The notes: a model not told the origin generated them from the sequence alone. Numbered from the stretch's first letter, positions 16,900-27,451 are shown. The stretch: DNA of 64,000 bases from Actinopolymorpha sp. NPDC004070 (GCF_040610475.1 NZ_JBEXMJ010000002.1:77471-141470), one strand, 5' to 3'. Numbers and translations: made by a program.

Positions 16900-18161
16900 C
16901 ACCGGAGACCCGCGCCTGGCTCGACCGGCCAGAACTTTCCCGGTTCTGGGATCTCGTCCACCACCGGCTCCAGCACAACGGCGTTTCCGTTCGCGGTCGC
17001 GTCCGCCTCGTCGCACCGACCGACGGCGAGCGGGACGCCATCAGCCTGCTGACCGGACGGACGTACCCGGCGACCGCTGTGTCCCTCACCGTGCCGCTGG
17101 CAGACCTTGATGCGCGTCTGGAGCAAAGCGCAGCCGGCTGCGGGTTGGTGGATGCGGTGTCGGTTCTGCGCGGCCCACCGGTCGACCGTCCCGCGGCTCG
17201 ACGGGACAGACGCGCGGCGTACGAGGAGACCTGGAGGGCTGCGGACGCGGCCCTCGAGTCGTCCGGTCTCGGGCAGGCGGCCTGGTCCGCGGACTGGCTG
17301 GCCGAGGTCAGGCGCTCCGGACTGGTCGGCCGCCTGGGCCCGGCCGAGGCGGCCCGGTCGATCGGCCACGCCGTCGACGTTCTTGCCCGGGTCGTCGTTC
17401 GCGGAGAACGACTGTCGCGCGGTGAGCTCGCCGAACGCGTCACGGGAACCACCCACGGGCTCGACGACGGCACGGTACTCAGCCGGATCGTTCTGCGCGG
17501 TCTGGCTCGCGCAGCGAGCACCACCGTCCCCGCCGACAGCCAGGGCCGGCGCGATCTCTGGGAGTCGGCGGGGGTGTCCGTGGACGCGGTCTCCTCCACG
17601 GCGCTCACCTACGGGCTCCGGCCCGCCGGCGACAAATGGCCGGCCCGCATGCTCCGCGAACGTTCCGAGGCCCGCGTGGAAGCCCACCTCACCATCTCCG
17701 ACCTGCGCAGGATCTCCTGGCGCCTGGCGCCACACACCGAGGTCTTCGTCTGCGAGAACCCCCGGGTTCTCGAGGCGGCAGCGCAAGCGGGTTGCACCAC
17801 TCCGGTGGTGTGCACATCCGGAAATCCCCGCACCGTGGTCCTCCACCTGCTCGACGCGCTGGTCGCCGCAGGAGCTCGCCTGGCGTACCGAGGGGACTTC
17901 GACTGGGCCGGCATCGCCATCGCCAACCGGGTGATAGCCCGGTACGACGCACGACCGTGGCGGATGGGGGCCACCGACTACGAGGAACACGTCGCGGCGG
18001 CTCGCGCCCGCGGAACCCCGCTCCTTCCCCTCGGCGGGGTCGCGGTGACCGCCCGGTGGGACCCCGAACTCACCCCGGCGATGACCGCTCTCGGTGTGGG
18101 TGTCCAGGAGGAGTCGGCGCTGGAGCTGCTCATCGATGACCTCACCGCCGCGCGATCCTGA
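16896..18161 (+). CDS. jetD: Wadjet type II nuclease subunit JetD (DUF3323-DUF2399 / TIGR02679 family)
   Basis: The protein has 421 residues, with its ATG inside the jetC stop (ATGA). The C-terminal half carries a TOPRIM-like fold related to topoisomerase VI subunit A: the acidic residues are E287 in VFVCENPRVLEAA and D334/D336 in YRGDFDWAGIAIAN. The N-terminal half matches the DUF3323-like arm domain. By family knowledge JetD cuts plasmid DNA after the SMC complex has extruded it. All three acidic residues are present, so the enzyme looks intact. It is the last gene of the operon; the next gene is convergent 40 bases away. Confidence 0.9.
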   Translation: MTPETRAWLDRPELSRFWDLVHHRLQHNGVSVRGRVRLVAPTDGERDAISLLTGRTYPATAVSLTVPLADLDARLEQSAAGCGLVDAVSVLRGPPVDRPAARRDRRAAYEETWRAADAALESSGLGQAAWSADWLAEVRRSGLVGRLGPAEAARSIGHAVDVLARVVVRGERLSRGELAERVTGTTHGLDDGTVLSRIVLRGLARAASTTVPADSQGRRDLWESAGVSVDAVSSTALTYGLRPAGDKWPARMLRERSEARVEAHLTISDLRRISWRLAPHTEVFVCENPRVLEAAAQAGCTTPVVCTSGNPRTVVLHLLDALVAAGARLAYRGDFDWAGIAIANRVIARYDARPWRMGATDYEEHVAAARARGTPLLPLGGVAVTARWDPELTPAMTALGVGVQEESALELLIDDLTAARS

Positions 18162-18201
18162 CGGCTTCACGACGGCGGTCGCGGTTGTCCCGCGTGGTGC
18201 G

Positions 18202-19623
18202 TCACCGGTCGAACGCGGTCTCCACGGCACGGCCGATCCGGTAGAGGCGGGCCTCGCTCCACGCCGGGCCGCTGATCTGCAGGCCGACCGGCAGGCCGAC
18301 GCGGGAGAGGCCGCAGGGTACGGACAGGCTGGGGGTTCCGGTCACGTTCGTCGGTACGGCGAGCCGGGTGAGCGCCCAGCGCACCGTCTCCTCGATGCCC
18401 GCCACGTCGGTGTCGACCTGGCCCAGCGGCGGGGCGGTGACGGCGACGCTCGGCGTGGCGAGCGCGTCCACGCCGTCGAGGAGCCGGGTGAAGGTGCGCC
18501 GGGACTCGCCCAGCAGCCGCAGCGCCTCGGCGTACTCCCAGCCGGTGATCGTGCTCCCGTCGACCAGCCGCTGCCGCACGGTCGGGTCGAACAGCTCCTG
18601 GAAGTCGGCGGCTTCCAGCCGCTCCCGGTGCACCGTGTACGCCTCGACGCTGATGACGGCCCGGTGCGCGTCCCGGAGCGCGGCGAGGTCGCCGAGGCCG
18701 GGGACGCCGACCGGACGGACGGTGGCGCCGAGGTCGGCGAGCGTGCCGATCGCGTCCCGGACCCGGGCGTCGACGTCGGGCTCTAGGTGGTCGAAGTAGT
18801 AGCCGTCGGGGACGCCGATGGTGAGTCCGCGGACGCCGAGGTCCAGTTCGCGGGTGAAGTCCTCGGCCTCGCGCCGGATGGAGCCGGTGTCCAGGTCGTC
18901 GTACCCGCACAGCACCGCGAGCACGCGGGCGTTGTCGGCGACGGTCCGGGTGAGCGGGCCGATGTGGTCCAGGGTCCACGACAGGGGGAACGCCCCGTGC
19001 CGGCTGATCCGGCCGAACGTCGGCTTCATGCCCACCACGCCGCACAGCGCCGCGGGGATGCGGACCGAGCCACCGGAGTCGCTGCCGAGCGCGGCGGTAC
19101 ACATACCGGTGGCCACCGCGACGGCCGAGCCGCCGCTGGACCCGCCGGCCATCCGCTCGGGGTCGTGCGGGTTGCGTACGGGTCCGAAGCAGGAGGCGTC
19201 CCCGGTGGGCCCGAACGCGAACTCGTGGGTGTGCAACTTCCCGATCACCACCGCGCCGGCGTCGCGGATCCGGCGTACGACCTCGGCATCCTCGTCCGGC
19301 ACCCGGTCGCGGAAGAACGCCGAGCCGACCGTGGTCCGGATCCCGGCGGTGTCGAAGATGTCCTTCACACCGAACGGGATCCCGTGCAGCGGACCCCGCC
19401 AGTGGCCGGCCCGCAGTTCGGTGTCGGCGGCCTCGGCGTCCCGCACGGCGCTGTCGGTCAGGAGGGTGACGACGGCGTTCAGGCGCGGGTTGGCGGCCTC
19501 GACGCGTTCCAGGGCTGCCGCCGTGAGCTTCACCGACGTGGTCGTCCCGTCCCGAAGCCGGCGGGCCAGCTCGGCAAGGTCGGCAGTCGAGTCGTCGGTC
19601 GCCGCGTCGCTGCTCGTTCTCAT
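18202..19623 (-). CDS. Amidase (amidase signature family)
   Basis: The protein has 473 residues, normal for the family, from the ATG at 19623. The amidase signature Ser-cisSer-Lys triad is complete: K87 in GIPFGVKDIFDTAG, cis-Ser S162 in GGSSGG, and nucleophile S186 in SDSGGSVRIP. It would hydrolyse a C-N amide bond in the cytoplasm. No gatB or gatC partner is nearby, and the remainder is unlike GatA, so it is a stand-alone amidase rather than the tRNA amidotransferase. The substrate is unknown. It is divergent from the GH5-like gene and convergent with the Wadjet operon; it is not a recognised component of that system. Confidence 0.9.
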   Translation of the reverse strand: MRTSSDAATDDSTADLAELARRLRDGTTTSVKLTAAALERVEAANPRLNAVVTLLTDSAVRDAEAADTELRAGHWRGPLHGIPFGVKDIFDTAGIRTTVGSAFFRDRVPDEDAEVVRRIRDAGAVVIGKLHTHEFAFGPTGDASCFGPVRNPHDPERMAGGSSGGSAVAVATGMCTAALGSDSGGSVRIPAALCGVVGMKPTFGRISRHGAFPLSWTLDHIGPLTRTVADNARVLAVLCGYDDLDTGSIRREAEDFTRELDLGVRGLTIGVPDGYYFDHLEPDVDARVRDAIGTLADLGATVRPVGVPGLGDLAALRDAHRAVISVEAYTVHRERLEAADFQELFDPTVRQRLVDGSTITGWEYAEALRLLGESRRTFTRLLDGVDALATPSVAVTAPPLGQVDTDVAGIEETVRWALTRLAVPTNVTGTPSLSVPCGLSRVGLPVGLQISGPAWSEARLYRIGRAVETAFDR

Positions 19624-19757
19624 GTCGCACCACCTACCGGAACGATCGGCCGGTTGTCGAGCGACCTCGGCGCGGCCGGTGCGGATCGGCCGCCTTCGGC
19701 CGACGTACGGCCCCGGCTCTTGACGGGACCCGCGCACGGACCGGACGGTGTGGGACT

Positions 19758-21122
19758 GTGTCTTCAGCGCACCGTGACCCGTCGGGCTTCCTGCCACGCC
19801 GACGCACCCTGTTGAAAGCCTCCGCCGCCGTCCCCGCAGCCGGACTGCTGGGCAGCGCGCCACCGGCGTACGCCGCCCAGCGGAGCCCGTTCGTCGGCAC
19901 GGACGGAACCGGTTTCACCTACCGGGGCAGGCCTTTCACCGTCGCCGGCTTCAACAACCACTACCTCGGCTGGGGCACCCGGGCCGAGGTGGACGACGTA
20001 CTGGAGACCGCCAAGCGGTCCGGTGCGAGTGTCGTACGGACGATCCTGCACTCGGTCATCGGGTCCCCCGACGGGTCGGTGCCGTCCACGTGGAACTGGC
20101 AGAGCACCGCCGACGCCTCCAACATGGGCATGCACGGCACCTACCTGCTGTCGTGGGACGCGGCTCGGGCCACCTGGGCGTTCAACGACAGCGCGGTGAA
20201 CGGCCTCGGCCGCTGGGACTACGTGATCTGGAAGGCCGAGCAGCTGGGCCTGAAGCTCGACGTCGCGCTGATCGACTTCTGGCAGTGGGCCGGCGGGATC
20301 CAGCAGGTCTGCAGGTGGTTCCTGCCCGACTACAACGTGTCGAACGACCCGCGCAGGTACTCGTTCTTCTTCGCCGACGAGCGGACGCGGTCCTTCTACC
20401 GGGACTGGGTCGCGCACGTGCTCAACCGGCGCAACACCCTGACCGGCCGGGCCTACAAGGACGAGCCGGCGATCTTCGCCTGGGACCTGATGAACGAGCC
20501 GGAGGCCGACAACACCCGAACCACCTCCGAGGGCCGGCCGCTGTCGGAGGACTGGATCTCGCAGATGTCGGCGTACGTGAAGTCGATCGACGCCAACCAC
20601 CTGGTGTGCGTGGGCGGCGAGGGCTTCTACGACCGGTCCAGCTTCGTCGATCCCGGCCGCGAGCTCGCGATTCCGACCATCGACTTCGGCACCTGGCACA
20701 CCTATCCCGACTACCACGGCATCACCCCCGCCCAGGTCGTCGACCTGATCCACCGCCACGGTGAGACGGCGCGCCAGGCCGGAAAACCCGTTGTCCTGCA
20801 GGAGTTCTCCTACAGCGCGCTGCACGAGGACCAGCCCGAGGCGCTGCGCTCGTGGGTGGAGGCGATCGCCGCGGACGAGTCCTGCGCGGGCTGGTTGTAC
20901 TGGCGGCTCGTCGGACGCGTCACGCCGGCGCCGACCCGGGCCTTTCCCGAGGCGGAGAACGACCCGCCGACGGAGTTCGCGCCGGACAACGGCGAGCACT
21001 ACGACGTGGCCGCCGACCAGGACGCGACACCCGCCAACGTGTGGACGTCCTACCAGGTCCTGGCCGGAGCCGCGCGACAGCTCACCCGCCGGAACCAGCC
21101 GGGGGTACCTGCCCGTAGGTGA
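19758..21122 (+). CDS. Tat-exported GH5-type glycoside hydrolase (endo-mannanase-like)
   Basis: The protein has 454 residues from a GTG start. The N-terminus has a twin-arginine signal, LPRRRTLLKASAAVPAAG, with likely cleavage near AYAA. The mature TIM barrel has GH5 features: acid/base E247 in FAWDLMNEPEAD and nucleophile E349 in VVLQEFSYSA, plus a WHTYPDYHG segment typical of endo-beta-mannanases. It would cleave mannan-like or related polysaccharide outside the cell. Its 3' end overlaps the convergent methyltransferase gene by 41 bases. Confidence 0.87.
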   Translation: MSSAHRDPSGFLPRRRTLLKASAAVPAAGLLGSAPPAYAAQRSPFVGTDGTGFTYRGRPFTVAGFNNHYLGWGTRAEVDDVLETAKRSGASVVRTILHSVIGSPDGSVPSTWNWQSTADASNMGMHGTYLLSWDAARATWAFNDSAVNGLGRWDYVIWKAEQLGLKLDVALIDFWQWAGGIQQVCRWFLPDYNVSNDPRRYSFFFADERTRSFYRDWVAHVLNRRNTLTGRAYKDEPAIFAWDLMNEPEADNTRTTSEGRPLSEDWISQMSAYVKSIDANHLVCVGGEGFYDRSSFVDPGRELAIPTIDFGTWHTYPDYHGITPAQVVDLIHRHGETARQAGKPVVLQEFSYSALHEDQPEALRSWVEAIAADESCAGWLYWRLVGRVTPAPTRAFPEAENDPPTEFAPDNGEHYDVAADQDATPANVWTSYQVLAGAARQLTRRNQPGVPARR

Positions 21123-22161
21123 GCGCGTGCATCGGCGTCAGCTGCACCGAACCGACGTCGGTGAATCCGTGCCGGGCAAGGAGATCGTCGTACGTCGACC
21201 GGGGTACGAGCTGGTCGTCGATCTGCGCCTCGAAGAACTGGATGCCGCACATCACCTGACCGGGAGGCGTCCGCAGCCCGGCGTCGGAGTCGGGGAACGG
21301 GAAGTCCGAGATCACGAACCAGCCGCCGGGCTCGAGCGCCGCAGCGACGTTGCGAGTGACCAGGTCGGCGTCCCGGCACTCGTGCATGGAAATGTTGTTG
21401 ACCACCAGCCCGGCCGGCTCCTCCAGTGCCATGTCCTCCAGCGGAGTGCACACCAAGCGGACGCGGTCCTCCACGCCCACTGCGCGGATCCGCTCGCGCG
21501 CGACCTCGACGGAGTGCCGGTCGCCGTCGACGCCGACGATCGTGCAGTTCGGGTACGTGGTCGCCAGCCGGACCAGGCCCACGCCCGACCCGCACGCCGT
21601 GTCGACGATGCGGCAGCCTTCGGCGAGCCGGTCGGCCAAGCCGGGTACGTGCGCCAGCCCCGCCGGTATCAGCCGGGTGTAGAACGGCGTGCCGGCACCG
21701 GCGACCCCGCTGATCCAGTCGGGCGTCGTGTCGTCCCACCACATCCGCCGGCCGCTGGCGAGGTTCTCCTCGAACCTGTCGAACATCTCCGGCGCCGCGC
21801 AGACGAGGAACACGTCGCCGATGTACGCGGATGAGGAGGTGTCGAGGAGCAGGGTCTCCAGGTGGGGTTCGAGCACGAATCCGTCGCCGTCGCCGTCGTT
21901 GCCGTCGCCGCGGCGGGCGAGGATCCCGGCCGCGAACGCGCTCCGGCACCACACCGAGACGTAGAACGGGTCGAGGCCCAGGTGGCCGGCGAGCCCGTCC
22001 GCGCTGATGCCGGGCCTGTCGGCAACGCCGCGCAGCAGTCCGGCCCGCAGGCCGATCACCACCGTGCGGTGCGCGACATATCCGGCGATCCTGGACAACA
22101 GCACCGGTACCTGCTCGGCGAGAGTGGGCTGAGGGGTCGTCTGGACGGTCTGGATGCTCAT
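21082..22161 (-). CDS. SAM-dependent methyltransferase with N-terminal winged helix
   Basis: The protein has 359 residues from the ATG at 22161. Residues 15-85 form a winged-helix dimerisation domain like that of small-molecule O-methyltransferases (HRTVVIGLRAGLLRGVADRP). The SAM-binding motif I is DTACGSGVGLVRLATTYP near residues 185-202, followed by an acidic VGVDGD loop. The product is probably a methylated small molecule. It is divergent from an HxlR regulator, and the gap between them holds two tandem palindromic sites, so its expression is probably controlled by that regulator. The last 41 bases overlap the convergent GH5 gene. Confidence 0.85.
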   Translation of the reverse strand: MSIQTVQTTPQPTLAEQVPVLLSRIAGYVAHRTVVIGLRAGLLRGVADRPGISADGLAGHLGLDPFYVSVWCRSAFAAGILARRGDGNDGDGDGFVLEPHLETLLLDTSSSAYIGDVFLVCAAPEMFDRFEENLASGRRMWWDDTTPDWISGVAGAGTPFYTRLIPAGLAHVPGLADRLAEGCRIVDTACGSGVGLVRLATTYPNCTIVGVDGDRHSVEVARERIRAVGVEDRVRLVCTPLEDMALEEPAGLVVNNISMHECRDADLVTRNVAAALEPGGWFVISDFPFPDSDAGLRTPPGQVMCGIQFFEAQIDDQLVPRSTYDDLLARHGFTDVGSVQLTPMHALTYGQVPPAGSGG

Positions 22162-22226
22162 GATCGTGCCTTTCGTACGTCGGTACGCCGTCGACACGAT
22201 CGTCCGGTCCGTCGCCGTCCCGTCCC

Positions 22227-22268
22227 CAGTACTCGATCTGTACCGGGGCAGTACAACTTCTGTACCGG
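22227..22268. promoter_or_regulatory. Tandem 22-bp operator between methyltransferase and HxlR regulator genes
   Basis: Two copies of CAGTAC-N5-CTGTACCGG start at 22227 and 22249, exactly 22 bases apart. Each copy is an imperfect palindrome with GTAC half-sites separated by seven bases. Their position in the divergent intergenic region (22162-22339) and two-helical-turn spacing fit cooperative binding of a dimeric regulator on one face of DNA. A further GTACGTCGGTACG cluster lies near 22177 next to the methyltransferase start. Confidence 0.65.
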
Positions 22269-22339
22269 CATTGCGCTCCCGAGGGCGGCCCCCGAACGCC
22301 TACCCTCGACGGCATCGGCCCGGCGGAAGGAGTACGGCC

Positions 22340-23023
22340 ATGCCGACCAGCTACGGGCAGTTCTGCCCGGTCGCCAAGGCGATGGAGCTGCTGGACGAAC
22401 GCTGGACGCTGCTGGTCGTCCGTGAACTCGTGGCCGGCAGCCGGCACTTCAACGCGTTGCGGCGCGGCGTGCCCCGAATGTCTCCGGCGCTGCTGTCCAA
22501 GCGGCTGAACACCCTGGTCCGGGCCGGCGTCGTCGAACGCCGGCAGGCCGGCAACCGGATCACCTACGAGCTGACCCCGGCGGGCAGGGAGCTCGAACCC
22601 GTCATCGACGCGCTCGGCCGGTGGGGGATCCGCTGGATCCCCGAACTCGGTGACGCCGACCTCGATCCGCACCTGCTGATGTGGGACGTACACCGCAACC
22701 TCGCCTACGAGGCGGTTCCGGACTCGCGGACGGTGCTGAAGTTCAGCTTCCCCGACGTCACCGACGCGCCCCGGGACTGGTGGCTGGTCATCACCACCGA
22801 CGGCGTGGACGTCTGCGACCACGACCCCGGCTTCGACGTACTCGTCTCCGTGGAGACCAGGCTGCGTACCCTCACGCAGGTGTGGCGCGGCGACCTCACC
22901 TGGACCGCGGCGCTGCGGTCCGGCGATCTCGACGTACGCGGAGATCCGAGCGCACGCAAGGCTTTGCCGCGGTGGCTGAAACTGTCACCACACGCGTCCA
23001 CCCCTCGACCCGCACCGGCCTGA
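22340..23023 (+). CDS. HxlR-family transcriptional regulator with C-terminal SCP2-like domain
   Basis: The protein has 227 residues from the ATG at 22340, which has an excellent GGAAGGAG ribosome-binding site. Residues 1-95 are an HxlR winged helix: the N-terminal FCPVAKAMELLDERWTLLVV with its single cysteine, then the MSPALLSKRLNTLVRAGVV recognition helix. The C-terminal half (about 110-220, with LKFSFPDVTDAPRDWWLVI) resembles the SCP2 sterol-carrier-like fold and may bind a hydrophobic ligand. It is divergent from a methyltransferase and is the most likely binder of the tandem palindromes between them. Confidence 0.85.
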   Translation: MPTSYGQFCPVAKAMELLDERWTLLVVRELVAGSRHFNALRRGVPRMSPALLSKRLNTLVRAGVVERRQAGNRITYELTPAGRELEPVIDALGRWGIRWIPELGDADLDPHLLMWDVHRNLAYEAVPDSRTVLKFSFPDVTDAPRDWWLVITTDGVDVCDHDPGFDVLVSVETRLRTLTQVWRGDLTWTAALRSGDLDVRGDPSARKALPRWLKLSPHASTPRPAPA

Positions 23024-23085
23024 ACCTGTCGTCAGGCGTTCGTAGGATGTGGCGCGTCGAAGTCAGCCTCCCGGGAGGTCCGTTC

Positions 23086-23781
23086 GTGTCCGTCGCCATC
23101 ACCGCTACCGCAACGTCCTCCCGCCCGGAGCAACTGCTCAACCGGCTCGCTGCGGTGTCGGTCGTGGGAGGTCCACTGTGCTTCTGGCTCGGCGGTCTGC
23201 TCTCGCCCCCGGCAATGCACACCGACGGCGCGCAGACCGTCGCGGCCAACGCAGCCGCCAACCCGGCCACCAACACCGCGCACCTGATCGCGTTCTTCCT
23301 TGCCAGCTTCCTGCTTCCGGTGAGCGTCGTCGGCCTTGCCCGGCTCTCCTGGGCCCGTGCGCCGTGGCTGTCCACCATCGGCGGGTTCGCGGGGGTGGTC
23401 GGCTGGATTCCGCTCGCCGCCCTGACCGCCCTGGACGCGTCCGCGGTCGCCATGGCCCGGATGCCCGGCGGTCCTTCGTACGGAGGGTTGTACGACGCGT
23501 TCGCGTACGGGCCGTCGATGAACGCGTTCCTGATCGTCTACATCGTCGGCCACCTGGCGGCGTACGTGCTGCTGGGGATCGCGCTCCGGCGGGCCAGGAT
23601 CGTTCCTGCCTGGGCGGCCTGGGCGATGGTCGCCAGCAGCCCGCTGACGATGGCGATGTTCGTTCTCCCCGGCAATTCGGTCGCGGTCGGCGCGGTGGCC
23701 ATCGGACTCCTCGTCGCCAGCAGCGTCCCCGCCGCCCGAGCAGTGTGGGCCGCAGGAGACGACGGGATCGGAGCGCGCTGA
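23086..23781 (+). CDS. Hypothetical integral membrane protein, DUF4386-like
   Basis: The protein has 231 residues from the GTG at 23086, chosen because GGGAGG lies seven bases upstream; an ATG at 23047 would add 13 residues. Six hydrophobic segments are visible (about 22-45, 62-85, 95-118, 140-165, 175-195, 205-225) with few charged residues. The pattern resembles small six-helix membrane proteins of unknown function such as DUF4386. No enzymatic motif is seen. It lies 62 bases after the HxlR regulator on the same strand and may be read from the same promoter. It ends at a strong bidirectional terminator. Confidence 0.65.
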   Translation: MSVAITATATSSRPEQLLNRLAAVSVVGGPLCFWLGGLLSPPAMHTDGAQTVAANAAANPATNTAHLIAFFLASFLLPVSVVGLARLSWARAPWLSTIGGFAGVVGWIPLAALTALDASAVAMARMPGGPSYGGLYDAFAYGPSMNAFLIVYIVGHLAAYVLLGIALRRARIVPAWAAWAMVASSPLTMAMFVLPGNSVAVGAVAIGLLVASSVPAARAVWAAGDDGIGAR

Positions 23782-23795
23782 AGAGCCCAGAACAA

Positions 23796-23833
23796 AGGTC
23801 CAGGTCGGCCGATGATCCGGCCGACCTGGACCT
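23796..23833. terminator. Bidirectional hairpin terminator, 15-bp perfect stem
   Basis: AGGTCCAGGTCGGCC and GGCCGACCTGGACCT pair without mismatch around an 8-base loop. It lies between the membrane-protein gene and the convergent katG, 14 and 39 bases from their stops, so it can end both transcripts. Confidence 0.85.
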
Positions 23834-23872
23834 CTGCAATGCCGTACTGCCGAAGCGATGCCTACCTCGCGA

Positions 23873-26086
<2,214 letters not shown>

Positions 26087-26536
26087 TTACTTGGTGCTGG
26101 CTGCTTGCTGGTCGCTGCTCGCCACACAGTCAGGACATCTGCCCCAGTAGATGACCTCGGCCTCGTCGATTTCGAAACCCGAGTCGTCGGCCGCCGTCAG
26201 GCAGGGCGTCTCGCCCACCGCGCAGTCGACGTCGGCGATGGCACCGCACGAGCGGCAGACCACGTGATGGTGGTTGTCGCCGACCCGGGCCTCGTACCTC
26301 GCCACCGAGCCGAGCGGCTGGATGCGGCGCACCAGACCCGCCGCGGTGAGCGCGTGGAGTACGTCGTAGACGGCCTGGTGGGAGACGACGCCGAGATTGC
26401 TGCGTACGGCACCGATGATCGAGTCGGTGTCGGCGTGGGGAAGGTCGTGCACCGCGGACAGCACCGCCACCCGCGGGCGCGTCACCCGGAGGGCGGCGTC
26501 GCGGAGCATGCGCTCGAAGTCTGCGGAGGTTGGCAC
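26087..26536 (-). CDS. furA: Fur-family transcriptional regulator (FurA/CatR type) of katG
   Basis: The protein has 149 residues from a GTG at 26536 (VPTSADFERMLRDAALR); the frame stays open further upstream but no better start is seen. The winged helix (TRPRVAVLSAVHDLPHAD, then VVSHQAVYDVLHALTAAGLV) is followed by the metal and redox part: DNHHHVVCRSCG with CxxC, and a C-terminal CPDC. In mycobacteria and streptomycetes FurA/CatR represses its own operon and katG and is inactivated by peroxide. The same role is inferred here because katG is 24 bases downstream and a palindrome lies just upstream of the start. Confidence 0.92.
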   Translation of the reverse strand: MPTSADFERMLRDAALRVTRPRVAVLSAVHDLPHADTDSIIGAVRSNLGVVSHQAVYDVLHALTAAGLVRRIQPLGSVARYEARVGDNHHHVVCRSCGAIADVDCAVGETPCLTAADDSGFEIDEAEVIYWGRCPDCVASSDQQAASTK

Positions 26537-26558
26537 GCCACCGAGTCTGGCGGATTTT

Positions 26559-26573
26559 CTTGAATCAATCAAG
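26559..26573. promoter_or_regulatory. Fur-type operator upstream of furA-katG
   Basis: CTTGA-ATCAA-TCAAG is a perfect 5-5-5 interrupted palindrome in an unusually AT-rich patch, 23 bases upstream of the furA GTG start. It is well placed to overlap the promoter or start site and gives the expected autoregulation site for a FurA-type repressor. Confidence 0.6.
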
Positions 26574-26628
26574 TATTGGCCTGGCGATTGAGGACTTTCG
26601 GCCTGGACCGCGCTGCGGAGCACACGCA

Positions 26629-26665
26629 GTGACCGGCCGGGAACCCGTGCGTCCCGGCCGGTCAC
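26629..26665 (-). terminator. Hairpin terminator after the RibD/DHFR-like gene
   Basis: GTGACCGGCCGGGA pairs perfectly with TCCCGGCCGGTCAC around a 9-base loop. It begins 23 bases after the stop at 26689 on the minus strand and insulates the downstream furA promoter. Confidence 0.75.
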
Positions 26666-26688
26666 GTCCGCGTGGACCTGCGTTCTGG

Positions 26689-27303
26689 TCAGCTGTCCTC
26701 CTGGGGCAGGTGCGCCTTCGCTTCCTCGTACGTCCCGTCGGGAGCGGACTCGTCGGTGGTGTAGACGAGGTGGAGTACGCCCGTGCTGAACGCCTTCGAC
26801 GACAGCAGCCGCAGCGGGATCGAGGTGTCCGCGTCCTCGAACAGCCGCGCCCCCTTGCGCACCGCGATCGGGTGGACCAGCAGGTGCAGTTCGTCGACGA
26901 GCCCGGCAGCCAGCAGTTGGCGTACGACCGACACCGAACCGCTCATCCCGATCTGGTCTCCCGGCTCGTTCTTCAGAGCGGTCACGGCCTCGACCAGATC
27001 GCCCTTCAGCACCTCGGAGTTACGCCAGGTGAACTCGAGGTCCTGCCGGGAGACGACGATCTTGCGGGCGTCACCCAGCTTCTTGGCGAACGGAGCATCC
27101 TCCCCGCCGGCCGTCTCGCGGTCCGGCCACGCACCCGCGAAGCTGTCGTAGGTCACCCGGCCGAGCAGAAGCGTGTCGGCGGCGCCGAGCTGGGCGTCGA
27201 CAGCGGCACCCATCTCGTCGTTGAAGTACGGGAAATGCCAGTCCTGCGGGTTGTCGATGACCCCGTCCAGCGAAATGAACAGACCAGCGGTGAGCTTCCG
27301 CAT
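26689..27303 (-). CDS. Dihydrofolate reductase / RibD C-terminal domain family protein
   Basis: The protein has 204 residues. The N-terminus MRKLTAGLFISLDGVIDNPQ, the LLLGRVTYDSFAGAWP block (about 47-62) and the later DQIGMSGSVSVVRQLLAAGL segment are typical of the stand-alone RibD C-terminal family that shares the DHFR fold and binds NADPH. These proteins are common in actinobacteria and mostly of unknown substrate; this is not the housekeeping FolA. It has its own terminator on the downstream side. The upstream neighbour (MarR gene) is on the same strand with a 148-base gap. Confidence 0.85.
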   Translation of the reverse strand: MRKLTAGLFISLDGVIDNPQDWHFPYFNDEMGAAVDAQLGAADTLLLGRVTYDSFAGAWPDRETAGGEDAPFAKKLGDARKIVVSRQDLEFTWRNSEVLKGDLVEAVTALKNEPGDQIGMSGSVSVVRQLLAAGLVDELHLLVHPIAVRKGARLFEDADTSIPLRLLSSKAFSTGVLHLVYTTDESAPDGTYEEAKAHLPQEDS

Positions 27304-27451
27304 CGAACTACTCCTTGATCATGAGGCCGTAGCGAGGGTGTACGCCCAGTCTGACCGCGCACGCGGTCCGAACTCATTGGCGTTCTGCCCCTTCTTCGAA
27401 CGACGAGCACCCGGATCGACATCCCCGAACATCCACCAGGACCGCCGGGAT

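Noticed and set aside
18202..19623. Amidase as a fifth component of the Wadjet locus
   Set aside because: It is convergent, not in the operon, and amidases are not part of known Wadjet systems; proximity alone is not evidence.
18202..19623. Amidase read as GatA of the tRNA amidotransferase
   Set aside because: No gatB or gatC nearby, and outside the signature the sequence is unlike GatA.
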